Origin: UBA8199 sp964507045
Lineage (GTDB): Bacteria > Verrucomicrobiota > Verrucomicrobiia > Limisphaerales > UBA8199
Length of the DNA: 64,000 bases
Direction: 5' to 3'
Assembly (NCBI GenBank): GCA_964507045.1
Contig: CAZDOO010000015.1
Span: 16,322-80,321, forward strand
Made by a program: the position numbers and the translations under genes. Under the pieces are notes generated by a model that was not told where the DNA came from, searched no databases, and saw nothing but the letters and a program-made list of their open reading frames with translations. Positions 46,774 through 55,955 of this stretch are shown here, one piece after another (within the stretch, counting starts at the first letter, position 1; each line of letters begins with the position of its first letter).

Positions 46774-48669
46774 GTGATTTTAGTTCCAGCAATGATTCTC
46801 GGCCCCATCGCCATCGGCGCGGGGCTGCTGTGTTTGAAGGCCGACCGGTTTCGCAAGATTCTGGTGGGCGCAGTCACGCTTTTGGCGTGCGGCGGAGTGC
46901 TGGCGCTGGCGATGCGGCCGCTGCCAGCCGGCTGGGAAAGCGGCCTGCCGCTGAACCATCATTGGCTGAGCGTCGCGATGATGCTCATTGAAGGCGGGAT
47001 GGGGCTCTATGTGATTTACGTTGGCGTACGGGCTCGCCGCCCGCTCATTGTGGCGCTCATGCTGGCACAAGCGGGGCTGATGGCGTGGCTGGAGTGGGCG
47101 CATGGGGCGGAGCTAACAGCGTCCCAGAACTTTCTGGTGGACAAGTTCTCCATCATCATGGCTCTGATCAACGGCTTGGTGGGCGGAGGGATATGCCTGT
47201 ATGCGCTGGGTTACATGCGGGAGTATCACGAGCTCGCTCATCGCGAGGTGGCGGATCGGCGCCCGTTGTTCTTTGCGCTGCTGTTCGTCTTCATGGGGGC
47301 GATGTTCGGGATTATCTTCAGCAACAACCTGCTGTGGCTCTTCCTGTTCTGGGAGATTACGACGCTCTGCTCGTTCCTGTTAATCGGCTACACCCAGACT
47401 GCGGAGGCGCGGCGGAATGCCCTGCGGGCGCTGGTGATGAATCTGGCCGGCGGGCTGGCGTTCGCGTTGGCGATCGTCTGGTTCCAGCGCCGGAGCGGGA
47501 GCGTCGAATTGCAGGTGCTGATCACCTCCAAGCACTCGCTGGCGCTGCTGCCGGCGGCGCTGCTCTGTTTTGCGGGCATCACCAAATCGGCGCAACTGCC
47601 CTTCTCCAGTTGGCTGCTGGGCGCGATGGTGGCCCCCACCCCGGTGTCGGCGCTGCTGCACTCCAGCACGATGGTGAAGGCGGGCGTTTACCTGGTGCTG
47701 CGCATGGCGCCGGTCATCACCGGGACGACGGCGGGCCTGTTGGTGGCGCTGGTGGGTGCGGTGACGTTCCTGGCGGGCTCCTTGGCGGCCATCACCACCG
47801 GCGACGCCAAGAAGGTGCTGGCCTGGTCCACGGTTGCCAATCTGGGCTTGATCGTGATGTGCGGGGGCATCGGGACCTACGAGGCGGTCTGGGCGGGCAT
47901 CTTGCTGATCATCTTTCACGCGGTCGCCAAGTGCCTGCTGTTCCTCTGCGTCGGGGTGGTCGAGCATCGCCTGCACAGCCGTGAGATCGAGGCGATGAGC
48001 GGTTTGATCCTGAACATGCCGCGGGTGGCGGTGATGATGCAGATCGGGATGGCGGGCATGTTCCTGGCGCCCTTCGGCATGTTGATCAGCAAATGGGCCG
48101 TGCTCAAGGCGGTGGTGGATGCCGCACCCTCTTTGTCCGTCTTTATCGTCTTCGGCAGCGCGGCGACGCTGTTCTTCTGGGTCAAGTGGATCGGCAAGCT
48201 GCTCGAGGTCCAGCGGCCGCGGCAATCGGTCGGGCAGTCACTGGCCCTGGGTGAATCCATCGCGCTGTACGGCCTGTCCGCCGCCACGTTCCTGGCCTGC
48301 CTCCTGTTTCCGCTCATTTCTTCCTGGCTGATCAAGCCTTACGTAATCTCGGTTTACGGGCAGTGCGCCTCGATCAGCCAGGGCAACACGATCATTATGA
48401 CCATCATGATGGTGATGATCCTGCTGTTCCCGCTCAGCTTCCTCAACTATGGGCGCTGGGTCAGGGTCACGGATGCCTACCTGGGCGGGGCGAACCTGCA
48501 CAGCAGCACGCGGTTCCTGGGCTCCGGGAATGCGGAGATTGATGTGACGACGAACAATTATTACCTGCGCGGTTTCGTCAGCGAGGCGTGGCTTTCGCGT
48601 TGGGGCGTTATCAGCACCACAACGTTGCTGGCCCTGATGGTGGTCGCGGCAATTTGGCCAATCGTATGA
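46774..48669 (+). CDS. echA: Ech-like hydrogenase membrane subunit A (NuoL/antiporter-like)
   Basis: 631 residues with about 16 membrane helices. It belongs to the NuoL/MrpA/HyfB proton-pumping subunits. The antiporter core has LWLFLFWEITTLCSFLLIGY (the conserved Glu), KSAQLPFSSWLLGAMVAPTP, SALLHSSTMVKAGVYL (conserved His/Lys) and HAVAKCLLFLCVGVVEHR. Start is GTG 46774 or ATG 46792, undecided as neither has a good Shine-Dalgarno. First gene of the operon. It should couple electron flow in the hydrogenase to ion translocation. Confidence 0.85.
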   Translation: MILVPAMILGPIAIGAGLLCLKADRFRKILVGAVTLLACGGVLALAMRPLPAGWESGLPLNHHWLSVAMMLIEGGMGLYVIYVGVRARRPLIVALMLAQAGLMAWLEWAHGAELTASQNFLVDKFSIIMALINGLVGGGICLYALGYMREYHELAHREVADRRPLFFALLFVFMGAMFGIIFSNNLLWLFLFWEITTLCSFLLIGYTQTAEARRNALRALVMNLAGGLAFALAIVWFQRRSGSVELQVLITSKHSLALLPAALLCFAGITKSAQLPFSSWLLGAMVAPTPVSALLHSSTMVKAGVYLVLRMAPVITGTTAGLLVALVGAVTFLAGSLAAITTGDAKKVLAWSTVANLGLIVMCGGIGTYEAVWAGILLIIFHAVAKCLLFLCVGVVEHRLHSREIEAMSGLILNMPRVAVMMQIGMAGMFLAPFGMLISKWAVLKAVVDAAPSLSVFIVFGSAATLFFWVKWIGKLLEVQRPRQSVGQSLALGESIALYGLSAATFLACLLFPLISSWLIKPYVISVYGQCASISQGNTIIMTIMMVMILLFPLSFLNYGRWVRVTDAYLGGANLHSSTRFLGSGNAEIDVTTNNYYLRGFVSEAWLSRWGVISTTTLLALMVVAAIWPIV

Positions 48670-49523
48670 GCCCCTGGATTCGACTCATCCTCTACCTGGT
48701 CGGAGCGCCACTGTTGGGCGGCCTGCTGGCGGGCTGGGACCGGCGCATCTCGGCGCGGATGCAGGCGCGGCGGGGCCCGCCGATCCTCCAGCCGTTTTTC
48801 GATGTGATGAAGCTGTGGCAGAAGGAGAACGTCGTCGTCCGGCGCTCGCAGAACTTCTATATCTTCTTCTTTCTGCTGCTGGTGATCTTCACCGGGGCAT
48901 TGTTCTTCGCCGGGTCGGACCTCTTGCTGGTGATCTTCGCCTTAACGCTGGCGGCAATCTTCTTCGTGCTGGCCGCCTATAAAGCCAGCTCTCCTTACAG
49001 CTTTGTCGGCGCGGAACGCGAGCTGATCCAGATGATGGCTTACGAGCCGATGGTGCTGTTGGCCGCCATCGGAATGTACATGGTGAGCAAGAGCTTCTAC
49101 GTGCATGAAATTGCCAGCCACCCCAGGCTGCTGGTGCTGGCCCTGCCGGGAGTCTTTCTCGGCTTCCTTTACACGCTGGAAATCAAGTTCCGCAAGTCGC
49201 CCTTCGACCTTTCCAGCTCGCACCACGCCCACCAGGAGCTGGTGCGCGGCATCACGACCGAGTTTTCCGGGCGGGCGCTGGCGCTGATCGAGATTGCGCA
49301 CTGGTATGAAACGGTGTTCCTGCTGGGCTGGGTATACCTTTTCTTTGCCGCATCCCCGTTGCTCGGGGTGGTGGTCTCGCTGGCCGTGTTCGGGCTGGTT
49401 ATCCTGGTGGATAATGTGTTTGCCCGGCTCAAGTGGCAAATGGCGCTGCGGAGCGCGTGGCTGGTGGCGCTGGTGCTGGGCTTCGGCAACATCGTGGTGC
49501 TTTCCTGGCTGCGGCACCTGTAG
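48666..49523 (+). CDS. echB: Ech-like hydrogenase membrane subunit B (NuoH-like)
   Basis: 285 residues, about eight membrane helices. NuoH/HycD family: ARMQARRGPPILQPFFDVMKLWQKE (quinone/ion-channel loop, here abridged), VGAERELIQMMAYEPMVLL and EFSGRALALIEIAHWYE. It anchors the soluble hydrogenase module to the membrane. Starts by ATGA overlap with echA. Confidence 0.9.
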   Translation: MSPWIRLILYLVGAPLLGGLLAGWDRRISARMQARRGPPILQPFFDVMKLWQKENVVVRRSQNFYIFFFLLLVIFTGALFFAGSDLLLVIFALTLAAIFFVLAAYKASSPYSFVGAERELIQMMAYEPMVLLAAIGMYMVSKSFYVHEIASHPRLLVLALPGVFLGFLYTLEIKFRKSPFDLSSSHHAHQELVRGITTEFSGRALALIEIAHWYETVFLLGWVYLFFAASPLLGVVVSLAVFGLVILVDNVFARLKWQMALRSAWLVALVLGFGNIVVLSWLRHL

Positions 49524-49540
49524 AGTAGAGGCAAACCATC

Positions 49541-50545
49541 ATGCGCGGCATCAAAGAATCACCCTGGATCATCCACTACGACGCCTCGAGCTGCAACGGG
49601 TGTGACATCGAAACTCTGGCCTGTTTGACGCCCCTCTTCGATGTCGAGCGCCTGGGTGTCATCAACACCGGCAACCCGAAGCACGCGGACATTTTTCTGG
49701 TGACCGGCGCCGTCAACGAGCAGAGCCAGGCGGTCATCCGCAACATCTACCACCAGTTGCCGGAACCCAAGGTCGTGGTTGCCGTGGGCGCCTGCGCCTC
49801 CACAGGCGGCATCTTCCGTGAGTGCTACAACGTCTCGGGCGGCGTGGACAGCGTCATCCCGGTGGATGTTTACGTGCCCGGCTGCGCCGCGCGGCCGGAG
49901 GCGATCATTGACGGAGTGGTCAAAGCCCTGGCGGTCCTGGAGACGAAGCACCGCGAGATGAAAGCCCTGGCCAACAGCCTCGACCAGACCCTCTACCTGC
50001 GCGCGGATAAGAGCGACGCGCCGGAGATACTTGCCTTGCAGAAGATCGCCTATCAAAGCGAGGCGGAGCTGTATGGGGACGATAGTCTGCCTCCGCTGCA
50101 ACAGACGCTGGCCGACCTGGAAGCCGATTTCGAGCGCACGCCCGACCGGGTGGCGGTCCTGGCGCACGCCCCGGAGGCTGCGGAAAACGGCCGGCCCGAG
50201 GCAGACCGGATCGTCTTCATAAAAGCGGTGGTCAATGGCAAGATTATCGGCTCCGTGCGCGGCTTTGCCGTGGGGGATACCGCCTACCTCCGCCGGATGA
50301 TTGTCCATCCGTATTTCCGGGGCCGGGGCATCGGCCGGCGCCTGCTGAAAGAGATTGAGAATGCATTTCCCGACGTTAAACGCTTCGAGGCCAAGACCGG
50401 CCATCAAAGCAAGCGCAACCTGTTCCAGTTGTCGAAAAGCGGTTACCAGGTCTTCCGGACTGAGCCTTTTACGCCCAACATCAGCTGGGTGTTCCTGCAA
50501 AAGGAGCGGACGCCGGCGCCGGCCGCAGAGAAAGGCATGAAATGA
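49541..50545 (+). CDS. echC: Ech-like hydrogenase small subunit fused to a GNAT acetyltransferase
   Basis: 334 residues in one uninterrupted frame. Residues 1-145 are the NuoB/EchC-type small subunit with ligands for the proximal 4Fe-4S cluster: C18 and C21 in CNGCDIE, C85 in GACASTGG and C115 in VPGCAARPE. Residues ~155-320 form a GNAT domain: LQKIAYQSEAELYGDD, a VNGKIIGSVRG strand, YLRRMIVHPYFRGRGIGRRL with the acetyl-CoA pyrophosphate loop (R/G-x-G-x-G/A type, 260-267), and a closing SKSGYQVF. The normal small subunit ends near residue 150. The fused enzyme could acetylate a subunit or merely ride on the complex. The stop overlaps the next start (ATGA). Confidence 0.88.
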   Translation: MRGIKESPWIIHYDASSCNGCDIETLACLTPLFDVERLGVINTGNPKHADIFLVTGAVNEQSQAVIRNIYHQLPEPKVVVAVGACASTGGIFRECYNVSGGVDSVIPVDVYVPGCAARPEAIIDGVVKALAVLETKHREMKALANSLDQTLYLRADKSDAPEILALQKIAYQSEAELYGDDSLPPLQQTLADLEADFERTPDRVAVLAHAPEAAENGRPEADRIVFIKAVVNGKIIGSVRGFAVGDTAYLRRMIVHPYFRGRGIGRRLLKEIENAFPDVKRFEAKTGHQSKRNLFQLSKSGYQVFRTEPFTPNISWVFLQKERTPAPAAEKGMK

Positions 50546-50976
50546 GCAGCGGGACCGACCAGATTTTCGAGATTATACCGGTATCGGCGCTTCTGGAGAA
50601 GGCGGGCGCGATGCACAAGGAAGGGTACCGGCTGGTGCAGATCGGTGCCACGCGGCTGCCGGACCAGGTCGAGCTGACCTACAGCTTTGATCGCGACAGC
50701 CGGCTGGCGAACCTCCGCCTGCAACTTCCCGCGGCGGCGGCCCGCGTGCCGAGCATCAGCGGGATCTACTGGTGCGCGTTCATCTATGAGAACGAGCTGC
50801 ACGACTTGTTCAACCTGCAGGTGGACGGCATGGCAGTGGATTTCCATGGCCATTTCTACCAGACGACGGTGCCATTCCCGTTCGGCAGCACCAAAGCGCC
50901 TGTGGCCCCTTCGTCGGCCGCTGCCGCCGGCAAGCCGGCCACCACCGGTCAATCAACGCCCCCAGCGCAATCCTAG
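50542..50976 (+). CDS. echD: Ech-like hydrogenase subunit D (NuoC-like)
   Basis: 144 residues. Related to the 30-kDa NuoC subunit: EGYRLVQIGATRL, ISGIYWCAFIYENELHDLFNL with the conserved ELHDLF, and an Ala/Pro/Thr-rich tail of about 35 residues. No cofactor motif; it is structural, between small and large subunits. Coupled to the fused small-subunit gene. Confidence 0.85.
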   Translation: MSSGTDQIFEIIPVSALLEKAGAMHKEGYRLVQIGATRLPDQVELTYSFDRDSRLANLRLQLPAAAARVPSISGIYWCAFIYENELHDLFNLQVDGMAVDFHGHFYQTTVPFPFGSTKAPVAPSSAAAAGKPATTGQSTPPAQS

Positions 50977-50988
50977 TCCTCGCAGCCT

Positions 50989-52065
50989 ATGGCCCGCACT
51001 ATCATCCCGTTTGGTCCGCAGCACCCGGTGCTGCCGGAACCGATTCACCTCGACCTGGTGGTCGAAGACGAGAAAGTCGTCGAGGCGCGCCCCTCGATCG
51101 GGTTCATCCATCGGGGTTTGGAGAAGCTCGTTGAGAAGAAGGACTACGTTGAGTTCGTCTATGTTGCCGAGCGCATTTGCGGCATCTGCAGCTTCATTCA
51201 TGGCCAAACCTACTGCCAGGCGGTGGAGACCATCATGAACGTTGCGGTGCCGCCGCGCGCGCTCTACCTCCGGACTGTCTGGGGCGAGCTCTCACGGCTG
51301 CACAGCCACTTGCTCTGGCTGGGGCTGATGGCGGACGCCGTGGGCTTCGAGAGCCTGTTCATGCACTCCTGGCGGGTGCGCGAGCGCGTCCTCAACATCA
51401 TCGAGGCCACCACGGGCGGCCGCGTCATCTTCGGCTCCTGCAAAATCGGCGGCGTGCGGCGGGATATTGATGCCGAAGGACTCAGACAGCTGCTGGCCGA
51501 GGTGGACCTTATCGAAAAGGACCTGCGGGACATTACGAAGGTGTTCATCCAGGACAGCTCGGTCAAAGCGCGCCTGGTGGGAGTGGGGGTGTTGTCGCGT
51601 CAGGATGCCTACGAGCTTGGCTGCGTGGGCCCGACGTTGCGCGCCAGCGGGGTGGCCCAGGACATGCGCCAATTGGGTTATGCCGCTTTCAAGGATCTGC
51701 CGGTCAAGCCGATCACACGCCCGGAAGGCGATTCGTATGCCCGCTGCGTTGTCCGGTGCGAGGAGCTGTTCCAATCCATCAACCTCATTCGCCAGGCGGT
51801 CGCGCGGATGCCGGCGGGGGAAATCGCGGTGAAGGTGGCCGGCAATCCCAACGGTGAGTTCATCGCGCGCACGGAGCAGCCGCGGGGCGAGGTGGCGTAT
51901 TGCGTGAAAGCCAACGGCACGAAGAACATTCAGCGCTTTCGCGTGCGCACGCCCACGTTTGCGAATCTGCCGGCGCTGGTGAAGCTGCTGCAGGGCTGCG
52001 AGCTGGCGGACGTGCCGGTGCTGGTGCTCACCATTGATCCGTGCATCAGTTGTACCGAGCGGTGA
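50989..52065 (+). CDS. echE: Ech-like [NiFe] hydrogenase large subunit
   Basis: 358 residues. NuoD-like, but with both Ni-Fe ligand motifs: RICGICSFIH (C64, C67) and DPCISC (C352, C355), so it is a true hydrogenase and not complex I. The chain ends CISCTER three residues after the last ligand, with no C-terminal extension for a maturation protease to remove, unlike the group 1 large subunit in the same operon. Catalyses H+/H2 interconversion with ferredoxin as the likely partner through EchC/EchF. Confidence 0.93.
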   Translation: MARTIIPFGPQHPVLPEPIHLDLVVEDEKVVEARPSIGFIHRGLEKLVEKKDYVEFVYVAERICGICSFIHGQTYCQAVETIMNVAVPPRALYLRTVWGELSRLHSHLLWLGLMADAVGFESLFMHSWRVRERVLNIIEATTGGRVIFGSCKIGGVRRDIDAEGLRQLLAEVDLIEKDLRDITKVFIQDSSVKARLVGVGVLSRQDAYELGCVGPTLRASGVAQDMRQLGYAAFKDLPVKPITRPEGDSYARCVVRCEELFQSINLIRQAVARMPAGEIAVKVAGNPNGEFIARTEQPRGEVAYCVKANGTKNIQRFRVRTPTFANLPALVKLLQGCELADVPVLVLTIDPCISCTER

Positions 52066-52069
52066 TCTT

Positions 52070-52408
52070 ATGGCCTATTTTGAAATGTCCCGGCTGGCAC
52101 TGAAGTGGGCGCTGTCCAAACCGCCGACGAGCCGCTACCCCTTCGAGCCGCGGCGCGAGCTGGCTGGCTCACGCGGACGCTTGGTCTTTACCAAAGACAA
52201 CTGCGTCTATTGCACCGTCTGCGCCAAGAAGTGCCCGACCGGCGCGCTGGTGGTGAATCGCGCGAAGAAGGAGTGGGCGATTGACCGCTTGTTGTGTATT
52301 TCGTGTGGCTACTGTATCGAAGTGTGCCCGAAGAAGTCGCTGAAGCTGACGGCGGGTCACGGCGCGGCGGTGGTGACTAAGGATCTGGAGATCAACGGGC
52401 AAAGATAA
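52070..52408 (+). CDS. echF: Ech-like hydrogenase ferredoxin subunit (NuoI-like)
   Basis: 112 residues with two 4Fe-4S motifs: CVYCTVCAKKCPTGAL and CISCGYCIEVCPKKSL. It takes electrons from ferredoxin to the small subunit. Closes the six-gene set in the order A-F known from archaeal and bacterial ech operons. ATG 52070 lies four bases after the echE stop. Confidence 0.92.
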   Translation: MAYFEMSRLALKWALSKPPTSRYPFEPRRELAGSRGRLVFTKDNCVYCTVCAKKCPTGALVVNRAKKEWAIDRLLCISCGYCIEVCPKKSLKLTAGHGAAVVTKDLEINGQR

Positions 52409-52442
52409 TCTCGCAACTCGATTAACGAAGATTCTATAGACA

Positions 52443-53600
52443 ATGAAAGACTTACGGCCAGCTAGTCGAATGACCAGGCATGACAGCGGCCAGTTCCCAA
52501 CCGAACTGCCGCGAAGGGAGTTCCTTAAACTGTGCCTGACGGCGACGGCCATGATGGGCCTGCCGCTGAGCATGCACGGGCGGGTTGCTGCTGCCGCGCA
52601 AAGCAGTGCCCGGCCACCGGTCATTTGGCTTCATTTTCAGGAGTGCACCGGTTGCTCCGAGTCGCTGCTCCGCTCCAGCCATCCCACCGTCTCCTCGCTC
52701 ATCCTGGACCTGATCTCGCTGGATTACCACGAGACGCTGATGGCGGGCGCGGGGGTCCAGGCGGAGCAGTCGCTGCACGAGTGCATGGCGGCGAATCGCG
52801 GCCAGTACCTGCTGGTGGTCGAGGGCGCTATCCCGACAGCCCAGAACGGCGTGTTCTGCAAGGTGGGCGGGAAGACGGCGATGGAGTCGCTGCGGGAGGC
52901 GGTCCCGGGCGCAGCCGCCGTGCTGTGCATCGGCACCTGTTCGAGCTATGGCGGCATCCAGTCCGTGGGCGTCAATCCGACCGGGGCGGTGGGCGTGAGG
53001 GATTTGGTTACCGATAAGCCGATTGTCAATATCCCCGGCTGTCCGCCCAACCCGTATAATTTCCTCTCCACGGTCCTTTACTACCTCACTTTCAAGCGCC
53101 TGCCGGAGCTGGACGCGCTGGGCCGGCCCAAGTTTGCCTATGGCCGGAAGATTCACGAGCATTGCGAGCGGCGTCCGCATTTCGATGCCGGCCGCTTTGC
53201 GCAGGCCTATGGCGATGCCGGGCACGCCCAGGGCTACTGCCTCTACAAGCTGGGCTGCAAAGGCCCGGCCACCTATGCCAACTGCTCCGTGCAGCGTTTC
53301 AACGACGTGGGGGCATGGCCCGTTTCGATCGGGCATCCCTGCATCGGCTGCACCGAGCCCGACATCCTCTTCAAGCTGCCGATTGCCGAGAAAGTCCAGA
53401 TTCACGACCCGACGCCTTTTGACAGCTACGCCCCGGCCAATCTCAAGGAAAAGGGCAAAGGGGCCGACCCGGTTACGACGGGCATTGTCGGCCTGGCCGC
53501 CGGTGCCGTCATCGGCGCGGGTATCATGTTTGCCAAGAAGCTGCCGAACAGCACTCCCACCCACCACGAGGAACCCCACCACCATGAGCCGACGAAGTAG
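52443..53600 (+). CDS. hybO: Group 1 [NiFe] hydrogenase small subunit
   Basis: 385 residues; ATG 52470 is an alternative start. Tat signal with PRREFLKLC. Cluster ligands lie in FQECTGCSESLL, IGTCSSYGGI, VNIPGCPPNP, and the distal YKLGCKGPATYANC and HPCIGCTEPD, giving three Fe-S clusters. A C-terminal membrane helix (TTGIVGLAAGAVIGAGIMFA) is followed by a His-rich tail (HHEEPHHHEP) which is unusual and may bind metal. Exported folded with the large subunit to the periplasmic side. Confidence 0.92.
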   Translation: MKDLRPASRMTRHDSGQFPTELPRREFLKLCLTATAMMGLPLSMHGRVAAAAQSSARPPVIWLHFQECTGCSESLLRSSHPTVSSLILDLISLDYHETLMAGAGVQAEQSLHECMAANRGQYLLVVEGAIPTAQNGVFCKVGGKTAMESLREAVPGAAAVLCIGTCSSYGGIQSVGVNPTGAVGVRDLVTDKPIVNIPGCPPNPYNFLSTVLYYLTFKRLPELDALGRPKFAYGRKIHEHCERRPHFDAGRFAQAYGDAGHAQGYCLYKLGCKGPATYANCSVQRFNDVGAWPVSIGHPCIGCTEPDILFKLPIAEKVQIHDPTPFDSYAPANLKEKGKGADPVTTGIVGLAAGAVIGAGIMFAKKLPNSTPTHHEEPHHHEPTK

Positions 53601-54513
53601 GCGCGAGTTCTTCAAAGTTGCCGGCTTGGCTGGCGCGGGCCTGGTCACGACGGCTGCCCCGGCGGTGGCCTCACCGGAGCACCAGCCGGACAATAACCAG
53701 TTGGGTATGCTCTATGACGCTACCAAGTGCGTCGGCTGCAAGGCCTGCATGTCGGCCTGCAAACGTGTCAATGCCCGCCCCGGCGGGCTTGCCTACGAGC
53801 AGGCCCCGTTTGATCAGGACGGCTTGTGGGATGCCCCGAAAGACCTGGACGGCAATACCCGGACTTTGATCAAACTCCACAAGGATGCGCAGGGCTGGTC
53901 GTACATCAAGTACTCGTGCATGCATTGCCAGAAACCGTCCTGCGTTTCGGTCTGCCCCGTCAGTGCGATGACGAAGGATCCGGAGACCGGCATTGTTGAG
54001 TACAGCAAGGACGTTTGCATCGGCTGCCGTTACTGCCAGGTCGCGTGCGCGTTCAACATCCCCAAGTTCCAGTGGGACCGCACGGTGCCGCAAATCGTCA
54101 AATGCGACCTGTGCCGGGATACCAACTTGAAGGACAAAGGGGTTCCGGCGTGTGTCGAGACCTGTCCGACCGGCGCCATCCTGTTTGGCAAGCGCGCGGA
54201 CCTGCTGGCCGAAGCGCATGCCCGCTTGCAGCAGCATCCGAAGCGCTACGTGCCGCACATTTACGGCGAGCACGAGATCGGCGGCACCAATCATCTTTAC
54301 CTGGCCGGCCTGCCGTTCGACCGGCTGGGATTGCCCACCTTGAAGTCAGAGGCTCCGGCGTCCTTCTCGGAAAAGATTCAACATACCATTTACAAGGGGT
54401 TCATTGCCCCCGTTGCGCTTTACGCCTCGCTCTGCTTCATCGCTGTCCGGAACCTGAAGAAGAGCGATGCTAAGCATTCGCCCAAGGCCGCGGTGCCGCC
54501 AAAGGAGAAATAA
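53584..54513 (+). CDS. hybA: Hydrogenase 2-type ferredoxin-like subunit HybA
   Basis: 309 residues. A Tat signal (SRRSRREFFKVAGLAGAGL) precedes a ferredoxin domain with four 4Fe-4S motifs: CVGCKACMSACK, CMHCQKPSCVSVCP, CIGCRYCQVACAF and CDLCRD...CVETCPTGA. A C-terminal membrane helix (about 275-295) anchors it. HybA carries electrons from the small subunit to HybB. The start lies inside the hybO 3' end (17-base overlap). Confidence 0.9.
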   Translation: MSRRSRREFFKVAGLAGAGLVTTAAPAVASPEHQPDNNQLGMLYDATKCVGCKACMSACKRVNARPGGLAYEQAPFDQDGLWDAPKDLDGNTRTLIKLHKDAQGWSYIKYSCMHCQKPSCVSVCPVSAMTKDPETGIVEYSKDVCIGCRYCQVACAFNIPKFQWDRTVPQIVKCDLCRDTNLKDKGVPACVETCPTGAILFGKRADLLAEAHARLQQHPKRYVPHIYGEHEIGGTNHLYLAGLPFDRLGLPTLKSEAPASFSEKIQHTIYKGFIAPVALYASLCFIAVRNLKKSDAKHSPKAAVPPKEK

Positions 54514-54516
54514 TAG

Positions 54517-55875
54517 ATGGCCCACGACGAATATCAAAAGCAGGAAGGCCGAATCCTTACGCCGTCCTTCTTCGTCCTGCTCAGTCTCTCCTTGCTGGGA
54601 TTGGTCCTCATCCTGGTCCGCGCGGTTAAAGGCATCGGGGCGGTCTCCAATTTAAGCGACGGCTATCCCTGGGGCCTGTGGATTACTTACGACGTCGCCG
54701 TCGGCACCGCCATCGCCTGTGGCGGCTACGCGGTGGCCATCCTGATCTATATCCACAACCACATGCACTATCACCCGCTGATCCGGTCATGTGTTCTGAC
54801 CAGCATGTTCGGCTACGGGCTGGCCGGCTTTTCGGTCATGGTGGACCTGGGCCGGCCGTGGAACGCCTACAATTTCTTCGTCCCGTCCAAGTGGCAGGCC
54901 AATTCCGCCATGTTCGAGGTCGCGCTGTGCGTCATGGCCTACTCGCTCGTGCTCATCATCGAGTTTCTGCCGGCCATTCTCTACAGCATGGAAACCAGCC
55001 GCTGGCGCCGCTTGCAGCTCGTGATGGACCGGCTGCATCCGTTTTTCGCGCCGGACAAGGCCCTGGTGCAGAGCCGGATCGGGCATGTTCGGTCGGCGGC
55101 GGCCTGGCTGCGCCCGCGCCTGGAGAAGGGGATGATCTTCGTTATTGTTTTGGGCATCACGCTGCCGACGATGCACCAGTCTTCGCTGGGATCGCTGCTC
55201 CTGATCGCGGCCACCAAGCTGCATCCGCTTTGGCATACCCCCCTGCTGCCGTTCTTCTTCCTGATCAACTGCATCTATATCGGCTACTCCATCGCCATCC
55301 TCGAATCGGTGATTTCCTCCTACGCCTTCCGCCGGCCGTATGAAATCCGCCAACTCTCCGGCCTGGCGGGAATTATCCCCTGGCTGGCGACGTTGTGGGC
55401 GGTGGTGGTTGTGGGCGACCTTGCCTGGCGCGGGCAGTTGGGGGCCGCCTGGAGCTTCGACCGCTACTCCTGCTTCTTCCAATTGGAGTTCGCCCTGCTC
55501 GGCTTTGGCTCCCTCATCCTGTTCCGGAATCAGAACCGCCAGTCCCCGCGCTGGCTCTTCGCTTCCGCCGCCCTGATCGTGCTGGGAGGCGCGCTGTATC
55601 GCTTTAACGTCTATCTCATCGGCTTCAATCCCGGCAAGGGCTGGGTCTACTTCCCGTCGCTGGCGGAAGTGATGATCAGCGTGGGCATCGTGGCCATCGA
55701 GCTGCTCGGCTACCAGGTGCTCGTCAAAATGGTTCCCGTTCTGCCTCGTATCGGCCTGCGCCGGCACCCGCTGATGTTGGCGGCAAACCGCACGCCCCGG
55801 CCCCCGGCCACCCCGCCCGGCGGCCTCCCTTACCCGGCTATCGACAAGAATGCGAGCCCCATCCAACCAACGTAA
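54517..55875 (+). CDS. hybB: Hydrogenase membrane subunit HybB (NrfD/PsrC family)
   Basis: 452 residues with ten hydrophobic helices. It resembles HybB: GYPWGLWITYDVAVGTAIACGG near the N terminus, LGRPWNAYNFFV, LPTMHQSSLGSL and RFNVYLIGF. These proteins pass electrons from HybA to the quinone pool and in E. coli Hyd-2 also sustain reverse, proton-gradient-driven H2 evolution. Starts three bases after the hybA stop. Confidence 0.9.
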   Translation: MAHDEYQKQEGRILTPSFFVLLSLSLLGLVLILVRAVKGIGAVSNLSDGYPWGLWITYDVAVGTAIACGGYAVAILIYIHNHMHYHPLIRSCVLTSMFGYGLAGFSVMVDLGRPWNAYNFFVPSKWQANSAMFEVALCVMAYSLVLIIEFLPAILYSMETSRWRRLQLVMDRLHPFFAPDKALVQSRIGHVRSAAAWLRPRLEKGMIFVIVLGITLPTMHQSSLGSLLLIAATKLHPLWHTPLLPFFFLINCIYIGYSIAILESVISSYAFRRPYEIRQLSGLAGIIPWLATLWAVVVVGDLAWRGQLGAAWSFDRYSCFFQLEFALLGFGSLILFRNQNRQSPRWLFASAALIVLGGALYRFNVYLIGFNPGKGWVYFPSLAEVMISVGIVAIELLGYQVLVKMVPVLPRIGLRRHPLMLAANRTPRPPATPPGGLPYPAIDKNASPIQPT

Positions 55876-55911
55876 CCAGCCTATTTCCTGAGCGCGCCCA
55901 CGCCCGTAATC

Positions 55912-55947
55912 TATTTAACCTGTTTAACTCAATTAACTCCCTCTAAC
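55912..55947 (-). repeat. Nonamer repeats before hybC
   Basis: Four 9-base units with TTAAC at constant phase (TATTTAACC, TGTTTAACT, CAATTAACT, CCCTCTAAC), the reverse complement of the GAGTTAAAG family seen at 13.7 kb. They fill most of the 80-base gap before hybC. Confidence 0.6.
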
Positions 55948-55955
55948 CTCGTCTC

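Noticed and set aside
50989..52065. Complex I NuoD subunit
   Set aside because: Both CxxC nickel-ligand pairs are intact, so the gene encodes a hydrogenase large subunit; the gene set lacks NADH-binding subunits.
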